Shown here piece by piece: positions 19,223 to 27,632 of a stretch of DNA of 64,000 bases; the stretch's first letter is position 1, and each line of letters begins with the position of its first letter. A program made the position numbers and the translations under genes. Origin of the DNA: Stutzerimonas stutzeri (GTDB taxonomy: Bacteria > Pseudomonadota > Gammaproteobacteria > Pseudomonadales > Pseudomonadaceae); NCBI RefSeq assembly GCF_013522825.1, contig NZ_JAAMQZ010000021.1:1-64000 (forward strand), in the 5' to 3' direction. Under the pieces are notes generated by a model that saw only the letters and a list, made by a program, of their open reading frames with translations, was not told where the DNA came from and ran no database searches.

Positions 19223-19648
19223 CTATTGCGTGGGTGCCTGTTCTGCGTCAGGCTCGATCGGTGAGTCTGACGCAGAGTTGCCCACGGCCCGATTGCTGGC
19301 ACGACAGGTCAGTTCGGCGAAGGGCTCATCCGGTGAGTAATCACCCGGCACCCGTTCGACCTGCTGGCTGTTCGGGCTCAGGTTGAACACCGGCGGTGCG
19401 GAAGTGCTCGCCCTGGCTTCACTGGGTACGTGAAATTCGCAGGTCACCATTTCGTCGGTTCTGTTCACTACCCGAACCGCCCGGATGCCTACCAGTTCGC
19501 CGCCGGCTTCGGTCGTGGCGGTCGGTACGCCCATGGCGCTGATTTCGATATCCAGACCGTTGAGGTGGGTAATGACTTCCGGTTTGGGCGTCTGGGCCAG
19601 TGCGACCGATGCGCACGTGCAGAGGGCGAAGAGCAGATGCTTGGTCAT
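19223..19648 (-). CDS. Exported hypothetical protein
   Basis: A 141-residue protein that I do not recognise. It has a Sec signal peptide (MTKHLLFALCTCASVALA, cleavage expected after ALA) and a soluble domain of about 120 residues with two cysteines (VTCEFHV and ELTCRAS) that could form a disulfide in the periplasm, then an acidic, proline-rich tail. The ATG at 19648 follows AAGGAGG at five bases, which decides the start against a longer frame of 23 extra residues. It converges on the cysteine-rich gene, ending 18 bases from it. Confidence 0.8.
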   Translation of the reverse strand: MTKHLLFALCTCASVALAQTPKPEVITHLNGLDIEISAMGVPTATTEAGGELVGIRAVRVVNRTDEMVTCEFHVPSEARASTSAPPVFNLSPNSQQVERVPGDYSPDEPFAELTCRASNRAVGNSASDSPIEPDAEQAPTQ

Positions 19649-19717
19649 GGAAACCTCCTTGGTTGAATGCTGCTTGGAGGCTCTCGATGGCCGAGGGTTC
19701 GCTTCGAGTGCAGGCAA

Positions 19718-20176
19718 TCAGTGCAGCATCACGCCGTAGCCTCGCACCATCAGGGCCGCCAGTAATGGGATCAGCAGCAGGGCGAGCAGTTCGATACGGA
19801 TGATCAGTGTCACCCGGCGCGCATGGCTCGGGGAGAGCGTCGGGATCTGGCCGGCCTTCAGCGCCGAGCGCCATTTGAAGAAGGTCAGGGTGGGGTAGAT
19901 GGACAGCAGGGCAATGACGAAGAACAGGCCGACCTTGGTGTGGAAGAGGCTGTTGTTCAGGTAGTAGTCCAGCCCTTTGCCGTAGCGCATGGCGCGTGCG
20001 GCGCCGGTGATCAGCACCAGGCCGGCAACGATGCCGAAGGCGATATCCACGCGGTACAGGCTGCGCGCCCGCTCGAAATCCAGTGGCTGGCGCAGCAGCT
20101 GATGTTCGAGCACGAGCAGCGCGAAGAGCAAGAGAATCGCCACGAAGTGCAGGTAGGCGACAACGGCATAGACCAT
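19718..20176 (-). CDS. DUF2214 family membrane protein
   Basis: A 152-residue inner-membrane protein with four predicted helices (about 3-23, 42-62, 80-97 and 125-147), beginning MVYAVVAYLHFVAILLLF. The conserved histidine-bearing first helix and EHQLLRQPLD loop match the DUF2214 family, whose function is unknown. Its ATG lies one base after the stop of the MATE gene, with AAAGGA eight bases upstream inside that gene, so the two are translationally coupled. The role could be linked to export by the MATE protein, but this is only suggested by the arrangement. Confidence 0.85.
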   Translation of the reverse strand: MVYAVVAYLHFVAILLLFALLVLEHQLLRQPLDFERARSLYRVDIAFGIVAGLVLITGAARAMRYGKGLDYYLNNSLFHTKVGLFFVIALLSIYPTLTFFKWRSALKAGQIPTLSPSHARRVTLIIRIELLALLLIPLLAALMVRGYGVMLH

Positions 20177-20177
20177 G

Positions 20178-21548
20178 TCAGGGTCCTTTCGGTGTGGGTG
20201 CGGCATGCGGCGAGGCGAACCATTGCCGCTGGCGTTGCAGGCGTCGGGCGATGGCGCCCAGGCAGATCCCGCGCAACAGCATGAAGGCGAGAAAGGCCAG
20301 CCACAATCCGTGATTGCCCATGTCTCGCAACAGCCAGCCCAAGGGTAGCGAAATCGCCACGGCCAGCAGCATGGCATTGCGCATTTCACGGGCGCGGGTG
20401 GCGCCGATGAACAGTCCGTCGAGCAGATAGCTCCATACGGCCACCAGCGGCAGTGCGGCCAGGTAGGGCAGGTAGGCGATGGCCATTTCGCGCACGTCGG
20501 GAATATCGGTCTGCAACTGGATGAACAACGGGCCGCCAAGCAGGAAGAACAGACCAAAAGCGAGGCTGGCCAGCAGCGACCAGCCACCGGAAACGGTGAG
20601 GATGCGCCGCAGTTCGAGGCGGTTGCGTGCGCCAATGGCATGCCCGCTGAGTGCTTCGATGGCGTGGGCCAGGCCGTCCAGGGCATGGGCGGTGAGCAGC
20701 AGGCCATTGAGCAGCAGGGCGTTGGCTGCGACGGTGGTGTCGCCCAGGCGCGTGCCCTGCACGGTGACGAGAAAGAACACCAGTTGCAGCGCCAGCGAAC
20801 GCAGGAAAATGTCGCGGTTGACCGACATCAGCGGCTTCCAGTTGGTCCAGAGGCGCAGCGCCTGGCTGTCCAGCCGGCCCGGATGGCGCCGCAGGGCGCC
20901 GCGGGTCAGGGTCAGCCCCACCAGAAGGCCGCTCCATTCGGCGATCACCGAGGCGCGTGCGGCACCGGCTACGCCCCATTCCAGTCCGAGGACGAACCAG
21001 AGGTCCAGTGCGATGTTGATCAGGTTGGTGGTAAACAGGATCGCCAGGGGCGCGCGGGCATTCTGGGTGCCGAGAAACCAGCCGATCAGCGCCATGCTGC
21101 CCAGCGCAGCCGGGAGACCGAACAGGCGCGTATGGAAGTACATCTGGGTCAGGCTGTCGAGCTCAGCCGAGGGCTGCATCAGTTGCAGGGCGAGCCCCTT
21201 GAGCGGCAGCGCAACGACACTCAGCAGCAGGGCAAAACCAAGTGCCAGCAGCAGGCCCTGCAGCAGCACCTGGCGCAGGGTGCCGCCATCGTTGCGTCCA
21301 GTCGCCTGCGCCGCGAAGCCGGTGGTGCCCATGCGCAGGAAGCCCATCACCCAGACCAGCAGCGTATAGAGACTGCCGCCCACGGCGACCGAGGCCAGCT
21401 GATGGGCATGGGGCAGATGGCCGATCACCGCGCTGTCCACCAGCGCGACCAGCGGTACGGAAAGATTGGACAGAATCATCGGCGCAGCCAGCGCCCAGAC
21501 GCGTCGATGAGTGGGTGCGTGCCGCCAGGCAGCGAGCAGCCGGAACAT
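20178..21548 (-). CDS. MATE family efflux transporter (DinF subfamily)
   Basis: A 456-residue transporter with 12 membrane helices in two homologous halves. It has the DinF-type start (RRVWALAAPMILSNLSVPLVALVDSAVIGHLP) with the conserved aspartate in helix 1, and the matching second half near VTVQGTRLGDTTVAANALLLNG. MATE proteins exchange Na+ or H+ for cationic drugs or metabolites; DinF members have been tied to oxidative-stress and bile tolerance. It is the first gene of a two-gene operon with the DUF2214 gene. An interspersed terminator-like repeat lies upstream of its ATG. Confidence 0.93.
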   Translation of the reverse strand: MFRLLAAWRHAPTHRRVWALAAPMILSNLSVPLVALVDSAVIGHLPHAHQLASVAVGGSLYTLLVWVMGFLRMGTTGFAAQATGRNDGGTLRQVLLQGLLLALGFALLLSVVALPLKGLALQLMQPSAELDSLTQMYFHTRLFGLPAALGSMALIGWFLGTQNARAPLAILFTTNLINIALDLWFVLGLEWGVAGAARASVIAEWSGLLVGLTLTRGALRRHPGRLDSQALRLWTNWKPLMSVNRDIFLRSLALQLVFFLVTVQGTRLGDTTVAANALLLNGLLLTAHALDGLAHAIEALSGHAIGARNRLELRRILTVSGGWSLLASLAFGLFFLLGGPLFIQLQTDIPDVREMAIAYLPYLAALPLVAVWSYLLDGLFIGATRAREMRNAMLLAVAISLPLGWLLRDMGNHGLWLAFLAFMLLRGICLGAIARRLQRQRQWFASPHAAPTPKGP

Positions 21549-21613
21549 TGCGGGCCTCCAGAACAGCCGGCCACTATACCGAAGCTCGCGGCTTGGCGCC
21601 GGGCGATCCTCGA

Positions 21614-21728
21614 TAAAAGCGCTGGAGGCTGGAAGGCTGGAAGGCTGGACGAAATGCTTGGAGGGTATGCAGGCTCCGGTTGCTTCTCGTTCAGCCTTCA
21701 GCTTTCCAGCGCTCTTTTTTCGGCTCCT
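21614..21728. repeat. Interspersed inverted repeat with terminator-like ends, copy 2
   Basis: AAAAGCGCTGGAGGCTGGAA at the left pairs with TTCAGCTTTCCAGCGCTC at the right, and the right arm is followed by TTTTTT. Read on the minus strand, the left arm is followed by TTTT. Each strand therefore has AGCGCTGGA...TCCAGCGCT and a T run, as in a bidirectional intrinsic terminator. A GGCTGGAA unit is repeated in the left arm. It sits between the 97-residue membrane gene and the MATE gene, both on the minus strand, and could separate them. Confidence 0.75.
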
Positions 21729-21767
21729 TGACGCGTCGTGCGATCATTCTGGAGCGTGTAGCTGCCG

Positions 21768-22061
21768 TCAGTGAATGAGCCAGCTCAGCAGCCACAGCCC
21801 GAGAAACAGCCAGATCAGCGCGGCGATGATCGAGCCCCTCAGCAGGGCGCGTAGCGCCGCCACCAGCAGCATCAGGCCGATGAACAGGGCGACCAGGCTG
21901 ATCAGCGACTGGTCGATGCCCAGGGTGCGCGACAGGCCTTCCAGAAAGTTGCTTCCGGCGCCAGCCAGAAAGCCGAAAATGCCACTCAGGACGTCGACGA
22001 TATAACGAATCACGGTGCCGAGCGCCTCGCCCAGCCATTCGAAAAAGCCTTCCACCCGCAT
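21768..22061 (-). CDS. Small hypothetical membrane protein
   Basis: A 97-residue protein that I do not recognise. An amphipathic N-terminal region (MRVEGFFEWLGEALGTVIRY) and a glycine-rich hydrophobic stretch lead to two close membrane helices at about 52-72 and 76-95, ending WLLSWLIH. The ATG at 22061 follows AGGAG at about seven bases. It is a single gene, with the terminator-like repeat directly downstream and a gap of about 190 bases shared with the divergent SdiA-regulated-domain gene. No function is assigned. Confidence 0.75.
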   Translation of the reverse strand: MRVEGFFEWLGEALGTVIRYIVDVLSGIFGFLAGAGSNFLEGLSRTLGIDQSLISLVALFIGLMLLVAALRALLRGSIIAALIWLFLGLWLLSWLIH

Positions 22062-22250
22062 ATTACTCTCCTGTTGCGCACTCGCATGGCTGCTGGGGAT
22101 TGGGCTGTCAATCCGGCTGGCAGTTCCCGTCGTCGTGTTGAACCTGAATGCAATCGACCGGTCAACGCAGGACTATATGATGATGAGAATGCAATGCAGT
22201 TGTAATGTTTTCCGGTTAACCTGTTCGCCTTCCTGCTCATGAGATAAACC

Positions 22251-23186
22251 ATGCCGATCCATACTGGGGTACGTTCTTCAGGGCTTGCCGGGGGACGCCC
22301 GAAACTGTGGGCGCTGGGCCTGCTGACCGCTGGCCTGTTCTATGCCGCCTCCGTGATGCACCTGGATGAGCGCGCCTTTTATAGCCTCAAGTCCGCCTGG
22401 CATGAAAACAGCTGGGAAGCACGCAGTTTGTGGCTGCCCGAGTATGAAGTGCGGGTCGATGCGCTGCCGGTTGCATCGGTCGCCAACAACCTCTCCGGGC
22501 TGACGTTCGATGAGCGTCGCAACCATCTCTGGGCGGTGGTGAACAATCCCGAGGAACTGATCGCCCTGGACAGGGATGGAACATTCCTTGCGCGTTATCC
22601 CTTGCACGGCTTCGAGGATGTCGAAGGTATCACCTATCTGGGTGACGATCTGCTGGTGCTGGCCGAAGAGCGCAGCCAGTCGCTGGTGATCGTTCCGGTG
22701 CCGGAAGCTCCCGGCGCGCTCCAGCGCGGGGACTACGCATCGGTCACGCTGGCGCTGGGTGATGGGGAAAACAGTGGTTTCGAGGGTGTTGGCTATGATC
22801 GGCGCGCGGATCGGCTGTTCGTGGTCAAGGAGCATTCACCGCGCAAGCTCTACGAGATCCAGGGCATCAAGGCCAGCCTGAGCGGCCAGATGAACCTGAA
22901 GGTCATCGACCGTGAAGCCTGGATCGAGGACAAGGACATGGCCAGCGATCTGGCCTCCGTGCATTTCGACGAGCGCACCGGGCATCTGGTGTTGCTCAGC
23001 GAGGAAGCGAAGATGCTGATGGAACTGGACGCCAACGGCAAGCTGGTCAGCTTTCGCTCGTTGTGGCGCGGGTTTGCCGGGCTCGAGAACAGCGTGCCTC
23101 AGGCCGAAGGGGTGACCTTCGATGCGCGTGGCGATCTGTATCTGGTCAGCGAGCCCAATCTTTTCTACGCCTTCGAGCGCAAATAA
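22251..23186 (+). CDS. SdiA-regulated domain (YjiK-like) protein
   Basis: A 311-residue protein with an N-terminal membrane anchor or signal (about 17-36) and a beta-propeller-like domain of the SdiA-regulated family (YjiK). Recurring units such as NNLSGLTFDERRNHLWAV, DVEGITYLGDDLLVLAEE and NSGFEGVGYDRRADRLFVV show the propeller repeats. Members are exported; their function is not established, and some are tied to nucleotide-sugar or phytase-like folds. The ATG follows GAG at seven bases. It is a single gene that converges on the paired DUF4136 genes, leaving 14 bases between stops. Confidence 0.87.
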   Translation: MPIHTGVRSSGLAGGRPKLWALGLLTAGLFYAASVMHLDERAFYSLKSAWHENSWEARSLWLPEYEVRVDALPVASVANNLSGLTFDERRNHLWAVVNNPEELIALDRDGTFLARYPLHGFEDVEGITYLGDDLLVLAEERSQSLVIVPVPEAPGALQRGDYASVTLALGDGENSGFEGVGYDRRADRLFVVKEHSPRKLYEIQGIKASLSGQMNLKVIDREAWIEDKDMASDLASVHFDERTGHLVLLSEEAKMLMELDANGKLVSFRSLWRGFAGLENSVPQAEGVTFDARGDLYLVSEPNLFYAFERK

Positions 23187-23200
23187 CAGCTGACCGCGCT

Positions 23201-23761
23201 TTATCGCGGCGGATACTGCGCGAGCACGCGGGCGACGGCTTCACGCAGCATGTCGGCGCGCTCCTGCGGGCCGCCCGGATTGCTGCGCAGCGTCTGTTCG
23301 GTGCTGCCGCGCCATATCAGCTTGCCGTCGTTGGCGTCGTAGAAGTCGATCTGCAGGGTGCCGACCTGATAGTGGATGGTACGGGTGTCGGTATACATCG
23401 GCCCGCCCCAGAAACCATGCCATGGGCTGCCCCAGGCGCCCATCGACGTCGAGCTGTATTGCTGGGTGCGCTGCTCGACAATGAACCAGGCCTGCACCCG
23501 CACATCCGCGTCGCTGCCGGCCTGTGCCTGGCGCAAACCACGCTGGTCGAGTTGTTCGCTGACAGCGCTGCGGATGCGTTGCTCGGTGAGGTCGCTCTGG
23601 ATGCGTGGATCATCCGGACGGTACTGCAGGCCCGGCTCCTGCCAGTCCCAACTGCGATAGACGGAGTAATCGCGCTGCGGATCGAAGTCGCGTTGCACCT
23701 GGGGGCTCTGGCAGGCAGCCAGCAGTACCAGCAGGGGAAGCATCATCACTGTGCGGAGCAT
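23201..23761 (-). CDS. DUF4136 lipoprotein, second of a tandem pair
   Basis: A 186-residue outer-envelope lipoprotein. The signal ends at C17 (LLAAC), and the mature part has the DUF4136 pattern: DYSVYRSWDW near the start, IRSAVSEQLDQRGLR, QVGTLQIDFYDA, and the end REAVARVLAQYPP. The ATG at 23761 follows GAGGAG at about eight bases. The gene follows a paralogue with the same domain at a distance of 28 bases, so both are made from one message. Family members are found in many proteobacteria with no known function. Confidence 0.85.
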   Translation of the reverse strand: MLRTVMMLPLLVLLAACQSPQVQRDFDPQRDYSVYRSWDWQEPGLQYRPDDPRIQSDLTEQRIRSAVSEQLDQRGLRQAQAGSDADVRVQAWFIVEQRTQQYSSTSMGAWGSPWHGFWGGPMYTDTRTIHYQVGTLQIDFYDANDGKLIWRGSTEQTLRSNPGGPQERADMLREAVARVLAQYPPR

Positions 23762-23789
23762 ATCGATATCTCCTCGGTGGTCGCCGTGA

Positions 23790-24398
23790 TCAGTTCGGCG
23801 GATAGTCTGCCAGCGCACGATTGATCGCGTCGCGGGCGGCATTCTTGCGTTCGGCCTGTTTGCCAGCGCTCCGGGATTCGGCACGGTTGCTCCAGACGGA
23901 CTGGCCGGAGGCGGTATCGAACATCTCGATGCGTACCGACATCACCTCTTCCTCGTAATTGCGCACGACGGGTACGCTGGTTCCAACGCCGTAGCCGGTG
24001 CCGTATCCATAGCCACCACCATAGCGCCCCACGCCGACGCGGGGACCGTAATCATCATAAACCTGTCGCACCCGTGTCTGCAGGGTGGCGCTGGCGCTGA
24101 TCTGCACATCGCCTCGGGCGCCGCCCGGCACCGGGCGCAGGCCGCGCTGATCGAGCGCGCCGGCAACCATCTCCTGCAGTTCTTCACCGCTAAGCGAGGC
24201 CGCGCCAGCGGGCGGCGTGCGCCAGCTCCAGCTCTGGTAAGCGGAAAAATCCCGTGGCGTGGCCGGGTAGATGGGCGACTGGATCTGCTCGACGGGTGGC
24301 GCCGGCGGTATCGGTGCGGATTCGCCGGTATAGGGGTTGCCGCTCTGGCAGGCCGCGAGACCCAGGCAGAGCAGGGATAACGCTGTACGCTTGAGCAT
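23790..24398 (-). CDS. DUF4136 lipoprotein, first of a tandem pair
   Basis: A 202-residue lipoprotein with lipobox cysteine C17 (LGLAAC). The DUF4136 pattern is clear (DFSAYQSWSWRTPP, LDQRGLRPVPGG, SVRIEMFDTASG, AINRALADYPP) but contains an extra glycine/tyrosine-rich insert of about 25 residues (VGVGRYGGGYGYGTGYGVG) absent from its neighbour. The insert may be surface-exposed or disordered. The ATG at 24398 follows GAGGAGG at about six bases. A MITE-like element begins 22 bases upstream, so the promoter must lie in or beyond that element unless the element brought one. Confidence 0.85.
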   Translation of the reverse strand: MLKRTALSLLCLGLAACQSGNPYTGESAPIPPAPPVEQIQSPIYPATPRDFSAYQSWSWRTPPAGAASLSGEELQEMVAGALDQRGLRPVPGGARGDVQISASATLQTRVRQVYDDYGPRVGVGRYGGGYGYGTGYGVGTSVPVVRNYEEEVMSVRIEMFDTASGQSVWSNRAESRSAGKQAERKNAARDAINRALADYPPN

Positions 24399-24420
24399 CG
24401 ATGCCTCCTCAGCCGTTGTT

Positions 24421-24560
24421 TAGCAGGCCGCTGAAAACTACCTGCGTTGGCAATACGTCGTTAAAAACAGCCTCGTCTTGCCTGCCTCGGCTCGGGCTTC
24501 CTGCTTCGCCCTATCTCCTGCATCCATGCAGTCGTCGCCTACGTTTTCAACGGCCTGCTA
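24421..24560. mobile_element. MITE-like element with terminal inverted repeats
   Basis: TAGCAGGCCGCTGAAAAC at the left end and its near-complement GTTTTCAACGGCCTGCTA at the right end match at 17 of 18 positions and enclose about 104 bases with no open frame. The last three bases, CTA, read on the minus strand as the TAG stop codon of cmoM, so insertion took place at or created that stop. No target-site duplication is evident. It fills the whole space between cmoM and the DUF4136 pair. Confidence 0.7.
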
Positions 24561-25307
24561 GCGTGGTCGACACAGCCAGTGCAGGTAGCGCCCCAGGCCG
24601 GCAAAGGCCGGGTGGCGGCGATAGGCTAGTTCCATTTCCAGCAGTTCCTGTTGCGCGGCGCGTGTCTGGAATTCGTGCGGCATGTAGTCATGGAAAACCC
24701 GCACGCCACTGCTGATTTCGACCCGCCACTCAGACTCAAGTTGCGCCGCTAGTTCACGCGGGTCAAGCGGGCGTTGTGGAGTCAGGCTCTGGCGTTCGCC
24801 GGCGAAGTCCTGGCGGCGCAGCTTCTTGAAATGGCCCTTGAGCAGGTTGCGATAGATCAGTGCGTCGCGGTTGTAGAAGGCCAGCGACAGCCAGCCATCG
24901 GTGGTGACCAGGCGATGCAGCACCGGCAGGATCGCCTCGGGCTCGGCCAGCCATTCCAGCACGGCGTGGCAGATCAGCAGATCGAAGCGACCCTCGACAT
25001 GCTGCTCCACGTCCTGCCAGGGCGTCTGGATAAAGGTGGCCGACTGGCCGGCGCTGGCGAAGCGCTCGCGGGCGCCAGCGAGCATCGGCTCGGCCGGTTC
25101 GGCAAGTGTGACCTCATGGCCCTGCTGCGCCAGCCAGAGGCTCATATGTCCAAGCCCGGCGCCGATATCCAGCACTCGCAACGGGCGTTGCGGCAGCGCT
25201 TCGGCAAGGTCGGCCTGCAGCACGGCCAGCCGGACCGCGCCCTTGGTGCCGCCATAGATCTTTTCGGCGAAGCGCGTGGCCAGTTCGTCGAAATGACGGT
25301 CGCTCAT
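24558..25307 (-). CDS. cmoM: tRNA 5-carboxymethoxyuridine methyltransferase (CmoM/SmtA-like)
   Basis: A 249-residue SAM-dependent methyltransferase with motif I VLDIGAGLGHMSLWLA (47-51 DIGAG), the acidic residue in LAEPAEPML, and ICHAVLEWLAEP. The start MSDRHFDELATRFAEKIYGG and the NRDALIYRNLLKGHF region match CmoM, which methylates carboxymethoxyuridine at tRNA position 34. Family members are about 260 residues, so this one is slightly short at the C terminus, where a MITE-like end supplies the stop. Its ATG overlaps the stop of the MazG-like gene (ATGA) and has no ribosome site of its own, which implies coupling. Confidence 0.87.
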   Translation of the reverse strand: MSDRHFDELATRFAEKIYGGTKGAVRLAVLQADLAEALPQRPLRVLDIGAGLGHMSLWLAQQGHEVTLAEPAEPMLAGARERFASAGQSATFIQTPWQDVEQHVEGRFDLLICHAVLEWLAEPEAILPVLHRLVTTDGWLSLAFYNRDALIYRNLLKGHFKKLRRQDFAGERQSLTPQRPLDPRELAAQLESEWRVEISSGVRVFHDYMPHEFQTRAAQQELLEMELAYRRHPAFAGLGRYLHWLCRPR

Positions 25308-25609
25308 CGCACGAAGCGCCGCTCGTTGTCGGCCAGCTTGGCCAGCAGCGCCTGTTCCATATCGATGCCCAGCTCGCCACACATCAGCAAGAGGTACATC
25401 AGTATGTCGCCGACTTCCTGCCCGGCGTGTTCCAGCTTCTCGGCAGGCAGCCGACGGGACTCGTCCTCCGTGAGCCACTGGAAGATTTCCACCAGCTCCG
25501 ACATCTCCACGCTGGCAGCCATGGCCAGGTTCTTCGGACTGTGAAAACGTTGCCAGTCGTTGTGGTCACGGATGGCATGCAGGCGCTGGATGATGGCTTC
25601 GATATTCAT
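25304..25609 (-). CDS. MazG-like nucleotide pyrophosphohydrolase
   Basis: A 101-residue all-helical NTP pyrophosphohydrolase of the small MazG/RS21-C6 (dCTPase-like) type. The metal-binding helices show VEMSELVEIFQWL and AGQEVGDILMYLLLMC, the EExxE and ExxD pattern of the family. Such enzymes clear non-standard or excess dNTPs. I chose the ATG at 25609 (MNIEAIIQRLHAIRDHNDW); another ATG lies two codons upstream. It overlaps cmoM by four bases, so the two are one unit. The upstream side is a cluster of extragenic palindromes. Confidence 0.88.
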   Translation of the reverse strand: MNIEAIIQRLHAIRDHNDWQRFHSPKNLAMAASVEMSELVEIFQWLTEDESRRLPAEKLEHAGQEVGDILMYLLLMCGELGIDMEQALLAKLADNERRFVR

Positions 25610-25639
25610 GTGCATGCCTGTGGCAAAGATAAGGTTGTC

Positions 25640-25858
25640 GTAGGTCGGATTAGCCGAAGGCGTAATCCGACGATTCGAAGGCGTAATCCGATGAAGCGGG
25701 TTGGCCCACGCGCGGGTTGCAGGCCTTTGCAACGTCTGATCGTTCGCTCGTCGGGTCGGTGAAGCGTGACCCGACCTACAAGGCTAATCCAACCTACGGA
25801 AGCCGTAGCCTGGATTAGCCGAAGGCGTAATCCGGGTATCCGAAGACGTAATCCGACG
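25640..25858. repeat. Cluster of REP-type extragenic palindromes
   Basis: GTCGGATTAGCCGAAGGCGT (about 25644-25663) with complementary flanks, CGAAGGCGTAATCCGATG (from 25676), GGTCGGTGAAGCGTGACCCG (about 25756) and TAGCCTGGATTAGCCGAAGG (about 25807) are variants of a palindromic unit of about 32 bases. They fill the space between the MazG-like and prfC genes. Relatives occur at 36216, 42758 and 45563. I see no gene here. Confidence 0.8.
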
Positions 25859-25879
25859 GTGCGTCCGTGCCAGGGCGAA

Positions 25880-27463
<1,584 letters not shown>

Positions 27464-27534
27464 GGAAGGCAAACCCTGCTTTTGGCAAAACGGAAAAGCC
27501 GCCGATTATACGCGAGTCGTATTTGCCGGTCTTG

Positions 27535-27589
27535 CAGGGTCGAACGTGTTCGCGTTTTTCGGACGGTGGTCGAATGAATTCGACCCTGC
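27535..27589. repeat. EcoRI-centred extragenic palindrome, further copies
   Basis: CAGGGTCGAACGTGTTCGCG (27535-27554) and GGTCGAATGAATTCGACCCT (27568-27587) are diverged, inverted units of the same family as 2329-2427. They lie between the prfC start and the end of the TonB receptor gene. Confidence 0.65.
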
Positions 27590-27632
27590 GGTGGCAAGTG
27601 GCTTGCCGGCTGGCAAGCCACTCGCTGAACCG

